Under the pieces are notes generated by a model. It searched no databases. It was not told where the DNA came from and saw nothing but the letters and a program-made list of their open reading frames with translations. A stretch of 64,000 nucleotides of DNA from Selenomonadaceae bacterium (lineage in GTDB: Bacteria > Bacillota > Negativicutes > Selenomonadales > Selenomonadaceae), in NCBI GenBank assembly GCA_017614505.1, contig JAGABT010000001.1:163328-227327 (forward strand), written 5' to 3'. The position numbers and the translations under genes were made by a program. Positions within the stretch are counted from its first letter, which is position 1; every line of letters starts with the position of its first letter. Below, one piece after another: positions 1 through 8,929 of the stretch.

Positions 1-36
1 AAAACCGCACTGCCTGCGCGTCAGCAAACGGTGCGG
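1..36 (-). terminator. Probable terminator after hisS (cut by window edge)
   Basis: On the minus strand a 6-bp stem (CCGCAC, complement of 31-36, with GTGCGG, complement of 5-10) is followed by four T before the window ends. It lies 8 bases past the hisS stop. The loop is long (20 nt), so the call is moderate. Confidence 0.5.
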
Positions 37-43
37 CTTATTT

Positions 44-1294
44 TCATGCAAAAATCTGCGCGACTTTTTCCAGCGGGATTTTTTCCTGCGCGGAAGTTTC
101 AAGATTTTTGACTGTCACGCTCGCGCTGGCAAGTTCCTCCTCGCCGAGAATCAGCGCGAACCTTGCGCCGGATTTAGCCGCCTGTTTCATCTGCGCCTTA
201 ACTGAGCGTTTAGCGAAATCCATCGTGGCGGAAATATTTTCGCGGCGGAGTTTTGTCAGCAGGTCGAAGCCGGTAATTTCAGCGTCGCTGCCCGCCGTCA
301 CTATGAACGCGTCGAATTTATTTTCAGCGGCAGGCAAAAGATTCTGCTTTTCCAGCGCGATTAAAATGCGTTCGATACCGACGGCAAAACCAATCCCAGG
401 CGTAGGAGCGCCGCCAATTTCCTCGACAAGTCCGTCGTAGCGCCCGCCGCCAGCCAGCGCCGACTGCGCGCCCAGTTCCGCGTACTGAATTTCAAACGCC
501 GTCTTAGTGTAGTAGTCCAGACCGCGTACCAGCCGAGCGTCAAGCTCAAATTCTACGCCAGCCGCCTTCAAAAGTTTCTGCACCCGCGCGAAATGCTCAC
601 GGCACTCGTCGCACAGACACGTTTCAATTTTCGGCGCGTCCTCTATAAATTCCTTATCGCCGTCAACCTTGCAGTCCAGAATGCGCATCGGATTTTTATT
701 CAGCCGGTGCTTGCAATCCTCGCAAAGGTCGTCGAAGTTATCGCTGAAGTAGTGCTGAAGTTTCTGCCGGTACACGGGGCGGCACTTCGCGCAGCCGACA
801 GTATTAATTTTCAGCCGCAGATTTTCGAGACCGAGACTTTTGAGCAAATCCCACGCCAGCAAAATAATTTCCGCGTCAAGCGCAGGATTTTGCTCGCCCA
901 GCGCCTCTACGCCAAACTGATGAAATTCGCGCAGGCGTCCGGCTTGCGGTCTGTCGTAGCGGAACATCGAGCCGGTGTAAAAAAGTTTCACGAGTCCGCC
1001 GTCCGCGTAAAGTTTGTTTTGAAGATACGCGCGCACGACCGACGCAGTATTTTCCGGCCGCAAAGTTATCGAGCGCCCGCCTCTGTCCGTGAACGTGTAC
1101 ATTTCCTTATCAACAACGTCCGTGCCCTCGCCAATCCCGCGCTGAAAAAGTTCGGTATGCTCAAAAACCGGCGTGCGAATTTCCTCGTAGCCGTAGTTCC
1201 TGCAGAGCGTGCGGATTTTATTTTCAACGTAGCGCCAGCCCGCAATCTGAGCCGGCAGAATATCTTTGGTGCCTCTCGGCGCATTTGTCAGCAA
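44..1294 (-). CDS. hisS: Histidyl-tRNA synthetase
   Basis: Class II aminoacyl-tRNA synthetase that charges tRNA-His in the cytoplasm. The 416-residue product has the usual length. It starts with the family signature APRGTKDILP, has motif 2 as FRYDRPQAGRLREFHQFG, the histidine-specific segment LVRGLDYYTKTAFE, motif 3 near GIGFAVGIERIL, and a C-terminal anticodon-binding domain. The TTG start is chosen because GGAGG lies 8 bases before it. It is the last gene of a minus-strand unit fur-hemZ-PARG-hisS, 17 bases after the PARG-like gene. There is no room upstream for a T-box leader, so it probably depends on the upstream promoter. Confidence 0.97.
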   Translation of the reverse strand: MLTNAPRGTKDILPAQIAGWRYVENKIRTLCRNYGYEEIRTPVFEHTELFQRGIGEGTDVVDKEMYTFTDRGGRSITLRPENTASVVRAYLQNKLYADGGLVKLFYTGSMFRYDRPQAGRLREFHQFGVEALGEQNPALDAEIILLAWDLLKSLGLENLRLKINTVGCAKCRPVYRQKLQHYFSDNFDDLCEDCKHRLNKNPMRILDCKVDGDKEFIEDAPKIETCLCDECREHFARVQKLLKAAGVEFELDARLVRGLDYYTKTAFEIQYAELGAQSALAGGGRYDGLVEEIGGAPTPGIGFAVGIERILIALEKQNLLPAAENKFDAFIVTAGSDAEITGFDLLTKLRRENISATMDFAKRSVKAQMKQAAKSGARFALILGEEELASASVTVKNLETSAQEKIPLEKVAQIFA

Positions 1295-1311
1295 ATTTAT
1301 TCCTCCAGTTG

Positions 1312-2154
1312 TCAGAGAATTTTTTTGAAGGCGTCGAAGTTCTGCGTTTCGCGCGGCGTGCAGTAAATCGCGAAGACAATTTCCCTGAACGCGCCGTCGA
1401 ATTCCGGCAGAATATTTTTGTAAGCTGTGGCAACGACGCTGGGATTATTTTTGAAGGCGCCGCAGCCGAAAGCTCCCGTCACGAAAATTTCCACGCCGTG
1501 GCTCGCAAGGACCGTGAGCATATGCCGCGCGCGCTTTTCGTGTACCGCTAAAAGTTCCGTGTCGCTGAGTTTAGCCGAAGCCATTTTGCCTGGGTTGTAA
1601 ATATTATTGGGGTGTTCGCGCAGATTGGGCGCGGCGCAGGTCATAACGTCGACGGCAATCCAGTTCTCGCTCGGCAGGGTTTTGGGAATATCGGTATCGC
1701 TCTTGAACACGACAATTTCCGGTGTGAAAATGCAGGCGTCGGTATAAACGCTGTCGCGGCGGTCGCGGTGGAACTTGTAGTAGCGAATCCAGTTATCGTC
1801 GGTGTTGAGCGCGGCGTAGAGCGTTGAACAGCGGCACAGCGCCTCTTCCTGCGCGCGGCTGCCATGAACGACGCCTCCGCCTGGATTTGTCGCCGAAGCG
1901 AAATTGAGTACGGCTATTCTGGCGTCGGGAAAATCTGCGCGAAGTTTGAACGCCGCCTCGAACGTGCGGGATTTTATCACGGAAATTTTTGTGGCGTCAA
2001 ACTTTTTAGCGGGCAGCGGCGGATAAGTTTCAGCGTCGTAGTAAGCCGTACCCGCGATGGATTTTTGGATAGCTGACTGCAGAGTTTTATCGGCGCGGTA
2101 AAATTTTTCGGTATCGGCGAAAACGTCAGCCAGCTGTTCCTTCGTCACGTACAT
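1312..2154 (-). CDS. TIGR02452 family protein, microbial-type poly(ADP-ribose) glycohydrolase fold
   Basis: 280 residues. The segment NPGGGVVHGSRAQEEALCR carries the PARG signature GGG-X7-QEE, in which the glutamate pair is catalytic in known bacterial-type PARGs; this places it in TIGR02452 (DUF2263), a macrodomain-like fold that removes ADP-ribose from proteins. The motif is read directly; activity and substrate are inferred from the family. The ATG is preceded by AAGGAG with a 10-base spacer and overlaps the 3' end of hemZ by 29 bases, so translation is probably coupled. No ADP-ribosyltransferase or NAD-related gene lies nearby, and the position between hemZ and hisS gives no functional clue. 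Confidence 0.85.
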   Translation of the reverse strand: MYVTKEQLADVFADTEKFYRADKTLQSAIQKSIAGTAYYDAETYPPLPAKKFDATKISVIKSRTFEAAFKLRADFPDARIAVLNFASATNPGGGVVHGSRAQEEALCRCSTLYAALNTDDNWIRYYKFHRDRRDSVYTDACIFTPEIVVFKSDTDIPKTLPSENWIAVDVMTCAAPNLREHPNNIYNPGKMASAKLSDTELLAVHEKRARHMLTVLASHGVEIFVTGAFGCGAFKNNPSVVATAYKNILPEFDGAFREIVFAIYCTPRETQNFDAFKKIL

Positions 2155-3931
2155 TTTTATTGGGCTCCTTTACGGCGTTTTTTTTTGACTTCTTAGGTTT
2201 GGGCTTTTCAGCGGCAGGAATTTCTTCGACAGGTTCAGCCGGAATTTCAGCGGCAGGAATTTCTTCGACAGGTTCAGCCGGAACTTCAGCGGCAGGAGTT
2301 TCTTCGACAGGTTCAGCCGGAACTTCAGCGGCAGGAATTTCTTCGACAGGTTCAGCCGGAACTTCAGCGGCAGGAATTTCTTCGACGGGTTCAGCCGGAA
2401 TTTCCACAACGGGCGTATAAATTTCGGCTAAAACTTTGGCGCGGTTGTCAATGTACTTGTCAATTTCGCGCAGGTACGTCGCCAAATCCTTCGCGTGGAA
2501 GGCGGACTGCATTTGCATATTTTCGTTATCGGGAACTTTCGTCGAAGCCGCCGCGCCCACGCCGAGAATCGTCTGGCGCTCCTCCATAATCTGAATGTTG
2601 TAAATGCCCTCGGCGCCGCGCCTGCAGTAGCCAATGTTCTCAATCTGCCCGCTGATATAGCCCTGCCGGTACAGGTAGTACGGCACATAATTTTTCGCGC
2701 GCAGGAGAGTTTCGGCAGCGTCGGACATTCTGCGAACTTCCTCGTCGGAAGGCAGCTCGAAATCTTCCAGCGAACTAACTTCGTCCGCCAGCTGAGTTTG
2801 CAAAGCGGAGCCGCGTTTAATCGCCAGCGCGTGGAGCGTCACGTCGTCGGGTTCCAGCGCGAGAACTTTTTTCACGGTATCCTTAACGTCGTCAAGATTT
2901 TCGCCAGGCAGACCGAGAATCAAATCCATATTAATTTTCCAGTCGCCCTCAATGCGCAGTTCGTTGAAAGTTTCCAGCACCTGCTCAATCGAGTGGCGGC
3001 GCCCGATTCTGTCAAGCGTCTGCTGATTCATGGTCTGCGGGTTGACGCTGACGCGCGTGACGTGGCAGTTTTTCATGACGGCGATTTTCTCATTGGTAAT
3101 CGTGTCGGGGCGCCCGCATTCGACGGTAAATTCTTCAACGCTGTCGGTGTAGAAAGCCGCCGTGACTTTGTCCATCATCTCAGCGAAAAATCTTTCGGGC
3201 AGCGCGGTAGGAGTGCCGCCGCCGACGTAAATGCTCTGCACCTTGAACCCGTAGCGCCGAATTTCAAGCGCCGCCGCGTTCAAATCTTTCGTGAGTACCG
3301 CCATGAACTCAGCAACTTTTTCATCGTCGGGCAGGACGTTGGAAGGGAAGGAGCAGTACAGGCAGCGCGTCACGCAGAAAGGAATGCCGACGTAAACGCC
3401 GATTAATTTTTCGTCGCTGGTATTCAGAATTGGGAGCTGGCGGACGGCAACTTCAGTTAAAAGCCAGGATTTTTCGCGGCTGGTAAGATAATCTTCGCGC
3501 AGGCGGCTGGAAATTTTTTCGCGGTCAATAACGCCGTGTTTCGTGACGCCGTAGCCCGCGCGAATCCAGCGGTGAACGATTTTCGTCGGACGGACGCCGT
3601 GCATAATCCCATAGGGCACGCCCGCCAGTTTCAAATCGCCCGTCAGAATTTCGTAGAGATTTTTCTTAACTAACCTGTGAATTTCAGCGCCGCGCTTTTC
3701 TTCGGCTCTAATCTTATCTTCAACCCTGAAACGCCGCCGCACGCCAGCTTTTTCGATAATCAGCCGCGTGGTAACCTTGCCGCCCTTGACGGTGTTTTCA
3801 ATTTCAAAGCGGTCAAAATCCGCGTCAGAATCGGCGTCGACGGTCTCGACATGAAAGGCGCGCAGAACTTCGCCAGTAATTTTCGTGATAACCTGGTCGT
3901 CGCTGTTGAGCTTAAAATTTTTAATTCGCAC
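2126..3931 (-). CDS. hemZ: Coproporphyrinogen III oxidase-like radical SAM protein HemZ, with repeat tail
   Basis: Radical SAM enzyme of the oxygen-independent coproporphyrinogen dehydrogenase family, Firmicutes HemZ branch. The 4Fe-4S motif CxxxCxxC reads FCVTRCLYCSF near residue 187, followed by the YVGGGTPTAL segment typical of the HemN/HemW/HemZ superfamily. HemZ proteins are about 490-500 residues; this one has 601 because of a C-terminal tail of five 13-residue repeats (AEVPAEPVEEIPA type) ending in a lysine-rich stretch. The GTG start has GGAGG 7 bases upstream. It lies 16 bases after fur, which suggests iron or peroxide control of a heme-related gene. Heme synthesis as the actual role is inferred; some homologues are heme chaperones. 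Confidence 0.9.
   Translation of the reverse strand: MRIKNFKLNSDDQVITKITGEVLRAFHVETVDADSDADFDRFEIENTVKGGKVTTRLIIEKAGVRRRFRVEDKIRAEEKRGAEIHRLVKKNLYEILTGDLKLAGVPYGIMHGVRPTKIVHRWIRAGYGVTKHGVIDREKISSRLREDYLTSREKSWLLTEVAVRQLPILNTSDEKLIGVYVGIPFCVTRCLYCSFPSNVLPDDEKVAEFMAVLTKDLNAAALEIRRYGFKVQSIYVGGGTPTALPERFFAEMMDKVTAAFYTDSVEEFTVECGRPDTITNEKIAVMKNCHVTRVSVNPQTMNQQTLDRIGRRHSIEQVLETFNELRIEGDWKINMDLILGLPGENLDDVKDTVKKVLALEPDDVTLHALAIKRGSALQTQLADEVSSLEDFELPSDEEVRRMSDAAETLLRAKNYVPYYLYRQGYISGQIENIGYCRRGAEGIYNIQIMEERQTILGVGAAASTKVPDNENMQMQSAFHAKDLATYLREIDKYIDNRAKVLAEIYTPVVEIPAEPVEEIPAAEVPAEPVEEIPAAEVPAEPVEETPAAEVPAEPVEEIPAAEIPAEPVEEIPAAEKPKPKKSKKNAVKEPNKNVRDEGTAG
2213..2410 (-). repeat. 39-bp in-frame minisatellite in the hemZ tail
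   Basis: Five tandem copies of a 39-bp unit encode a 13-residue proline/glutamate/valine repeat with only a few substitutions between copies. The near-identity at DNA level points to recent expansion by slippage or unequal recombination, so copy number is likely to vary between strains. Confidence 0.9.
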
Positions 3932-3947
3932 GCTGACACCTCCAAAA

Positions 3948-4406
3948 TTATTCGCGGCAGTCTTTGCAGTAGCCGAAAAATTTCACTTCGTGGTTGAGAA
4001 TCTGGAACTCGGATTTCTCGGAAATAATTTTCTCCACGTCGTCCAGAAAATCTTCCTCGAACTCGATAACCTTTTTGCACTTGAGGCAGATTAAATGATG
4101 GTGCTGATGAATCTGCGGGTTGCCGGAACTGAGTTCGTAGCGCATCCGCCCGTCGCCGAAATCGATTTTGTCCAAAATCCCCAGCGAAGTCAAAAGTTCA
4201 ACGTTGCGATAAACCGTCGCCAGCCCAAAGTCAAAATCTTTTTCGCGCAGAAGGTCATGAACTTCCTCGGCGCTAAGGTGCCGCCCGTCGCAGTTCTCGA
4301 TGAATATCTGCAGAATTTCCTTGCGCTGCGGCGTCATTTTGTAATTGTGCTCCGCCAGTCGCCCGCGCAGGTCCTGCAGCTTGAATAGCTGTCGGGTTTC
4401 GCTCAT
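3948..4406 (-). CDS. Fur family metalloregulator (Fur or PerR type)
   Basis: 152 residues. It has the N-terminal winged helix (MTPQRKEILQIF... LATVYRNVELL), the metal-site segment HQHHHLICLKC, and two CxxC pairs (CLKC and CKDC) that form the structural zinc site of Fur/PerR proteins. It is therefore a DNA-binding repressor that responds to iron, peroxide or another metal. Fur, PerR and Zur cannot be told apart from sequence alone; the neighbour hemZ makes Fur or PerR more likely. It heads the fur-hemZ-PARG-hisS unit and has a promoter with a TATAAT box whose flanking block is also found before secA. Confidence 0.92.
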   Translation of the reverse strand: MSETRQLFKLQDLRGRLAEHNYKMTPQRKEILQIFIENCDGRHLSAEEVHDLLREKDFDFGLATVYRNVELLTSLGILDKIDFGDGRMRYELSSGNPQIHQHHHLICLKCKKVIEFEEDFLDDVEKIISEKSEFQILNHEVKFFGYCKDCRE

Positions 4407-4435
4407 TTGAAGTTGCCCCCTTCAAAATTTTTCTC

Positions 4436-4475
4436 ACAGATATTATAACAGGTTCGCAAAATTTGTACACATAAA
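4436..4475 (-). promoter_or_regulatory. fur promoter with block shared with secA
   Basis: Read on the minus strand: GTGTACAAATTTTGCGAACC followed by TGTTATAAT, with the -10 TATAAT at 4442-4447. A closely matching block precedes secA. The -35 region is a poor match to TTGACA (GTGTAC at 17-bp spacing), so an activator or an alternative recognition element may be involved. Confidence 0.6.
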
Positions 4476-4501
4476 AATTGCCCGCCGGAAATTCAGCGGG
4501 C
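4474..4501 (-). terminator. Intrinsic terminator after gmhA-like gene
   Basis: On the minus strand GCCCGC and GCGGGC (4496-4501 and 4480-4485) pair across a 10-base loop and are followed by a T run. It ends the LDT-polA-gmhA unit just before the fur promoter. Confidence 0.8.
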
Positions 4502-4510
4502 GCGGAATGT

Positions 4511-5158
4511 TCATTCGCCGAAAAATTCATTCTCGGCGGCGATACACAGCGCGTGATAAATCGGCAGGTGCAATTCCTGAATCTTGAAAGTTTCGTCGGA
4601 CGGCGCGCAGATTGTCACGTCGGAAATGTGCTTGAGCTTGCCGCCGCGCCTGCCAGTCAGCGAAATCGTTGTAACGCCGAGGATTTTGGCAACTTCGACG
4701 GCGTAAACAACGTTATCGGAATTGCCGGAAGTGGAAATTGCCAGCAGAACGTCGCCGCGTTTACCGAGTCCGAAAACCTGCTGCGCGAAAGCTAAATCCG
4801 GCGCCTTATCGTTCGCGAAGGCGGTATTGAGCGCGGTTTCGCCGACGAGGGAAATTGCCGGAAGCGCGCCCTGCAGATTTTCCCTGAAGTAATTCACGTC
4901 GTCTGGGAAAAATTTTTCAGCGCGGCGAATGAAGTCGCTGTCAATTTCGCGCGGCAGAACAAAACCTTTCATAAGTTCGCCGACAATGTGCTGAGCGTCA
5001 GCCGCCGAGCCGCCGTTCCCGCAAGTCATGAGCTTGCCGCCGCTTTTAAAGCTCGCGCAGATTTTTTCAGTGGCAGCGTTCAAACTTTCGCGGCAGACTT
5101 CCAGCGCGGGGTAACGCTCAAGGAGTTCGTCAATTTTTTTAGCTGTAGAATTTTTCAT
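4511..5158 (-). CDS. gmhA: SIS-domain phosphosugar isomerase, GmhA-like
   Basis: About 215 residues. The SIS-domain signature TCGNGGSAADAQHIVGELM and the later LLAISTSGNSDNVVYAVE match sedoheptulose 7-phosphate isomerase (GmhA), which makes the first intermediate of ADP-heptose for the LPS inner core. The start is the ATG at 5156-5158, not the ATG 15 bases upstream, because GGAGG lies 5 bases before it and it forms an ATGA overlap with the polA stop. A related SIS protein such as DiaA is the main alternative, but the LPS genes in the window favour GmhA. No other heptose gene is visible here. Confidence 0.8.
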   Translation of the reverse strand: MKNSTAKKIDELLERYPALEVCRESLNAATEKICASFKSGGKLMTCGNGGSAADAQHIVGELMKGFVLPREIDSDFIRRAEKFFPDDVNYFRENLQGALPAISLVGETALNTAFANDKAPDLAFAQQVFGLGKRGDVLLAISTSGNSDNVVYAVEVAKILGVTTISLTGRRGGKLKHISDVTICAPSDETFKIQELHLPIYHALCIAAENEFFGE

Positions 5159-7683
5159 TTTGCCTCCGTCCAATTCTTCCCGCAGTGAACGTCTACGACC
5201 AGCGGGACTTTCAGCGCGACAACGTTTTCCATAGCGTCGCGCAGGATTTTTTCAACCTGTTCAAGCTCGGCGGCTTTGGCTTCAACGACAAGTTCGTCGT
5301 GAACCTGCAGGATAATCCGGCTGTCGAGCCCCTGCAGATTTTTTTCCGCGCGAATCATCGCCAGCTTGATAATATCGGCGGCGGAACCCTGAATCGGCGT
5401 ATTCATCGCCATGCGTTCAGCCAGACCGCGCTGGTGGAAATTGGCGCTCTTAATCATTGGCAGGAATCTGCGACGCCCGAACATTGTAGTAACGCAGCCG
5501 GTTTCGTGAGCCTCCTGAATCGTGGCGTCGAGGAAATTTTTGACGCTGGGATAGCGCGCGAAATAAAGCTGAATGTACTCGCCAGCCTCGCGGCGCGGAA
5601 TGCGTAAATCCTTCGACAAGCCGTAATCGCTGATGCCGTAGACGATGCCGAAATTGACAGCCTTAGCCTTGCGGCGCAGGTCGGGCGTGATATTGTCGAT
5701 TGAAACGCCGAAAACTTCAGCGGCGGTGCGGGCGTGAATATCCTGCCCGTTCAAAAAGGCGTCGATTAGATTTTCGTCGCCGGACATGTGCGCCAGCAGT
5801 CGAAGTTCAATCTGCGAATAGTCGGCGGAAACTAAAAAGTCGTAGCCGTCGCCTGGCTCGAACAGCGCGCGAATTTCCCTGCCTTCGTCTGTGCGGACGG
5901 GAATGTTTTGGAGATTCGGGTCGGAGCTGGAAAGCCTGCCGGTCGCCGTCACGGTCTGGTTGAAATTCGTGTGGACGCGGTGGGTTTTGGGATTGATAAG
6001 CGTCTTAATTCCGTCGAGGTAAGTCGACTTGAGTTTAGTCAGCGTGCGGAAATTCAAAATCTGCTCAACGATTGGGTGAACGCCGCGCAGAGTTTCAAGG
6101 ACTTCCGCGTTAGTTGAGACGCCGGATTTGGTTTTCTTTTTAGTCTGCGTGACGACGGGCAGTTTGAGCTTAGTGAAAAGAATTTCGGCGAGCTGTTTTG
6201 GCGAATTGATATTGAAACTTTCGCCAGCGAGTTCGTAAATGCTCTGCTCAATCGTGGCGATACGCGCTTCGAGTTCAGCGGATTTTTCATCGAGGCGGCT
6301 GGTATCGACGTAGACGCCGCGCATTTCCATTTTCGCTAAAACTTCGGTGAGCGGCAGTTCCATTTCAGCGTAGAGTTTGGAAAGGTTAGCCGCGTCGAGT
6401 TTTTCAGCGTAGAGCGCGCCGAGTTTTTCCAGCGCGACGGTCTGAGCAGCGGAAGAATCGTCCGGCAGGCGCAATCCAAATTCCAGCATTAAAAGTTCAG
6501 CGCAGGTATATTTTTCGCGCTCAGGGTACAAAAGATAAGCCGCCAGCTCCACGTCGAAGAAATGTGAAACGTCGGCAATTTCGACGCGGTGTAAAATCTT
6601 CTTGAGATTGTGCACGATAATCTTGCGGCTGAATTTCTGGAAAATTTCTGCCAGCTGGAAATCGTCCGCGTCAAAAATTTCGCCGCCCGCCCTGACGCAG
6701 TTACCGGCGACGGTCAAAGTCTGAGCGCTGAAAATTTTCTCGGAATCAAAATCAGCCGTGGCGGGGACTTCGAGTAAATCAGCGGTTGAATCGTCTCGGA
6801 AGCTGGCGAAAAGATTTTGGGTGGCGTCGTAAATTTCGTGAATGCGCTTGCGTGCGACGGCTAGGGCGTAGCGGCTGCAAAATTCGTCGACGCGCGCCAG
6901 ATTCGGCGTGATTCTGAAACTTTGCGGCGTGAAACTGATATTTGGAACGTCGCGGACAATCTGCGCGAGGGTTTTGCTGAGCCGAGCCATATCAGCGCCG
7001 GTCTGAACGGCGTCACGGAACTTTTTGGAAGAAATTTTATCGCTGTTCGCCAGAACATTTTCGAGCGCGCCAAATTCCTGAATCAGTTTAGTTGCAGTCT
7101 TGCCGCCAATGCCAGCCGCGCCAGGAATGTTATCGGAAGTGTCGCCAGCCAGCGCCTTGTAGTCGACGAGGAGCGCGGGTTCAAAGCCAAATTCGGCGCG
7201 GAATTTTTCCTCGTCGTAAATTTCGACGCTGCTGGTTTTGGTGAAGAGCACGCGCGTATTTTTGTTAATCAGCTGGAAAGTGTCGCGGTCGCCGCTAACT
7301 ATGTCGACGAGAAATTCACCCGACGCTTGAGCCGCCAGCGTGCCGATAATGTCATCCGCCTCAAAATTTTCCGCCGTCAGAACTTTAATTCCCAGCACGT
7401 CGGCAAATTCTTCGAGGATACCGAGCTGGGCAATGAGTTCATCTGGAGTTTTTTCGCGCCCGCCCTTGTATTCGGGAAAAATTTCCGTGCGGAAAGTTAC
7501 GCGGGAAGTGTCGAGGGCGATTGCGGCGAAGTCGGGATTGTATTCGCGCAGGATTTTCAGCGAGATATTTGCAAAGCCGGTTATCGCGCCGGTAGGAACG
7601 CCGCTGGGCGCCGTGAGATTCGGCAGGGCGTAGAACGCGCGGTAAAAAATATTCGTGCCGTCAAACAGTATCAGCCTCTGCAT
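5155..7683 (-). CDS. polA: DNA polymerase I
   Basis: 842 residues, family A polymerase for repair and Okazaki fragment maturation. The N-terminal 5'-3' nuclease domain (about residues 1-280) is complete, with FDGTNIFYRAF, AENFEADDIIGTLA, VSGDRDTFQL and YKALAGDTSDNIPG. The middle domain lacks a recognisable DxE motif of the 3'-5' exonuclease, as in Bacillus Pol I, so proofreading is probably absent. Polymerase motifs A (SADYSQIELRLLAH), B (RRKAKAVNFGIVYG) and C (QVHDELVVEA) are intact. The ORF overlaps the L,D-transpeptidase gene by 23 bases upstream and the gmhA-like gene by an ATGA downstream, so all three are probably co-transcribed. Confidence 0.98.
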   Translation of the reverse strand: MQRLILFDGTNIFYRAFYALPNLTAPSGVPTGAITGFANISLKILREYNPDFAAIALDTSRVTFRTEIFPEYKGGREKTPDELIAQLGILEEFADVLGIKVLTAENFEADDIIGTLAAQASGEFLVDIVSGDRDTFQLINKNTRVLFTKTSSVEIYDEEKFRAEFGFEPALLVDYKALAGDTSDNIPGAAGIGGKTATKLIQEFGALENVLANSDKISSKKFRDAVQTGADMARLSKTLAQIVRDVPNISFTPQSFRITPNLARVDEFCSRYALAVARKRIHEIYDATQNLFASFRDDSTADLLEVPATADFDSEKIFSAQTLTVAGNCVRAGGEIFDADDFQLAEIFQKFSRKIIVHNLKKILHRVEIADVSHFFDVELAAYLLYPEREKYTCAELLMLEFGLRLPDDSSAAQTVALEKLGALYAEKLDAANLSKLYAEMELPLTEVLAKMEMRGVYVDTSRLDEKSAELEARIATIEQSIYELAGESFNINSPKQLAEILFTKLKLPVVTQTKKKTKSGVSTNAEVLETLRGVHPIVEQILNFRTLTKLKSTYLDGIKTLINPKTHRVHTNFNQTVTATGRLSSSDPNLQNIPVRTDEGREIRALFEPGDGYDFLVSADYSQIELRLLAHMSGDENLIDAFLNGQDIHARTAAEVFGVSIDNITPDLRRKAKAVNFGIVYGISDYGLSKDLRIPRREAGEYIQLYFARYPSVKNFLDATIQEAHETGCVTTMFGRRRFLPMIKSANFHQRGLAERMAMNTPIQGSAADIIKLAMIRAEKNLQGLDSRIILQVHDELVVEAKAAELEQVEKILRDAMENVVALKVPLVVDVHCGKNWTEAK

Positions 7684-8857
7684 CTTCCTGCACCTTCACT
7701 TCATCGGATTTTTTCTTAGACTTAGACTTTTTGTCTTTAGATTTTTTCTTATCGGGTTTTTTATCATCGATTTTTTTATCATCGGCGGGTTTGGTTTCTT
7801 CAGCGAGCTTAGTCTTAGCCGCCTGTTCCTTTTTGATTTTCTTTTCAAGTTTCTTGTCGGCGATATAGAATTTAAAAACCTTGCCGTCGGCAGGCTGGTC
7901 GGAAATATTCTGGAGCCCGCCGTCAATATTGAACAGGACGATTACGTCATCGGCGTTGCAGTAGATTTGATTTTTGCTCTCGAAGCCGGTAACGGTGCCG
8001 TAGGCGGTCTTGAGAGTGCCTTCGCCGGAATGCCATTCGAGGCGGGTTTTAAGCGCCATTGCCAGGGGAACGACCGGCAGATAATTTATGTTATCGCGCT
8101 GGACAGCTTTAGCCAAAAAGTTTTTGCCGTTTGCCTCGACGGGATTGACGCGCTTGCCGTTAATTTCGATGTTATAGGGTTTGCCGATAGTGGTAGGATT
8201 GCCGTCGCTGAGCTGAATTTTTTCGTCGATTTGAGCGTCGCTCTCGAAGGGCGCCACGCCGTAAGGTTCAAGCCAGCGGTTGACGTAGGCGGCGTCGATT
8301 TGCTGCCAGCCGTAGCCGTCGGGGAAAATTGCGTAAATGACAGAGCCGTCCTCGATTTTCTCAACGACGACGCGGTTATAGGTGATGTCGACGGGCGTGC
8401 CGATTTCCACGGCGTCGAAAATTTTTTCAACGTCCGCCTCGCGCATGCGCACGCAGCCGTTGGAAACGTAGCCGCCAATGCTGTCGGGGCGGTTGGTGCC
8501 GTGAATGCCGTAAGTGCCCATAATCTGCATCCAGCGGTAGCCGAGCGGATTGTCTGGACCGGAAGAAACGATGTACTCAGGGTCCTGCGGGTTAATCCAC
8601 GGCGGATTAATTTCCTTCGTGAGAATTTTGAAATAGCCGACGGGCGTGGGCGTGCTGACTTTGCCAAGCCCCAGCGGATATTCCGCAACCTTGACGCCGT
8701 TTTCATAAAAAGCCATGACGCGGCTTGCGGCGTTAATTGCGACGCGCTTTTCAACTTTTTTATCGGCAGGATTTTCCGCCGCGGACGCCGTAGAAAAAAT
8801 TAGCGTCAAGCTCAGAACTCCCGCCGCCAGTTTGCTGAAAAATTTCAACCTTAGCAC
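7661..8857 (-). CDS. Secreted L,D-transpeptidase (YkuD domain)
   Basis: 398 residues. The N-terminal segment KFFSKLAAGVLSLTLIFSTA is a signal peptide with a predicted cut near SAA. The YkuD catalytic site is visible as IHGTN followed by SNGCVRM near residues 138-158, where His and Cys are the catalytic residues that form 3-3 peptidoglycan cross-links or anchor proteins. The domain is followed by a region resembling copper-amine-oxidase-N-like folds (NIEINGKRV... YLPVVPLAMAL) and a roughly 70-residue Lys/Asp/Glu-rich tail that is probably disordered or wall-binding. It heads the unit with polA. Start is GTG; a nearby TTG is possible. Confidence 0.9.
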   Translation of the reverse strand: MLRLKFFSKLAAGVLSLTLIFSTASAAENPADKKVEKRVAINAASRVMAFYENGVKVAEYPLGLGKVSTPTPVGYFKILTKEINPPWINPQDPEYIVSSGPDNPLGYRWMQIMGTYGIHGTNRPDSIGGYVSNGCVRMREADVEKIFDAVEIGTPVDITYNRVVVEKIEDGSVIYAIFPDGYGWQQIDAAYVNRWLEPYGVAPFESDAQIDEKIQLSDGNPTTIGKPYNIEINGKRVNPVEANGKNFLAKAVQRDNINYLPVVPLAMALKTRLEWHSGEGTLKTAYGTVTGFESKNQIYCNADDVIVLFNIDGGLQNISDQPADGKVFKFYIADKKLEKKIKKEQAAKTKLAEETKPADDKKIDDKKPDKKKSKDKKSKSKKKSDEVKVQEDAEADTV

Positions 8858-8880
8858 TGCCTTTCTGGAAAATTTTTGGT

Positions 8881-8889
8881 ATTATATCA
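8881..8889 (-). promoter_or_regulatory. Extended -10 promoter of the L,D-transpeptidase gene
   Basis: The minus strand reads TGATATAAT, an extended -10 (TGnTATAAT), 24 bases upstream of the GTG start. No good -35 is seen, as is usual for extended -10 promoters. Confidence 0.55.
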
Positions 8890-8929
8890 TACGCAACAGC
8901 AAATTTGAAATTACGGGCGGTGATTTTTC

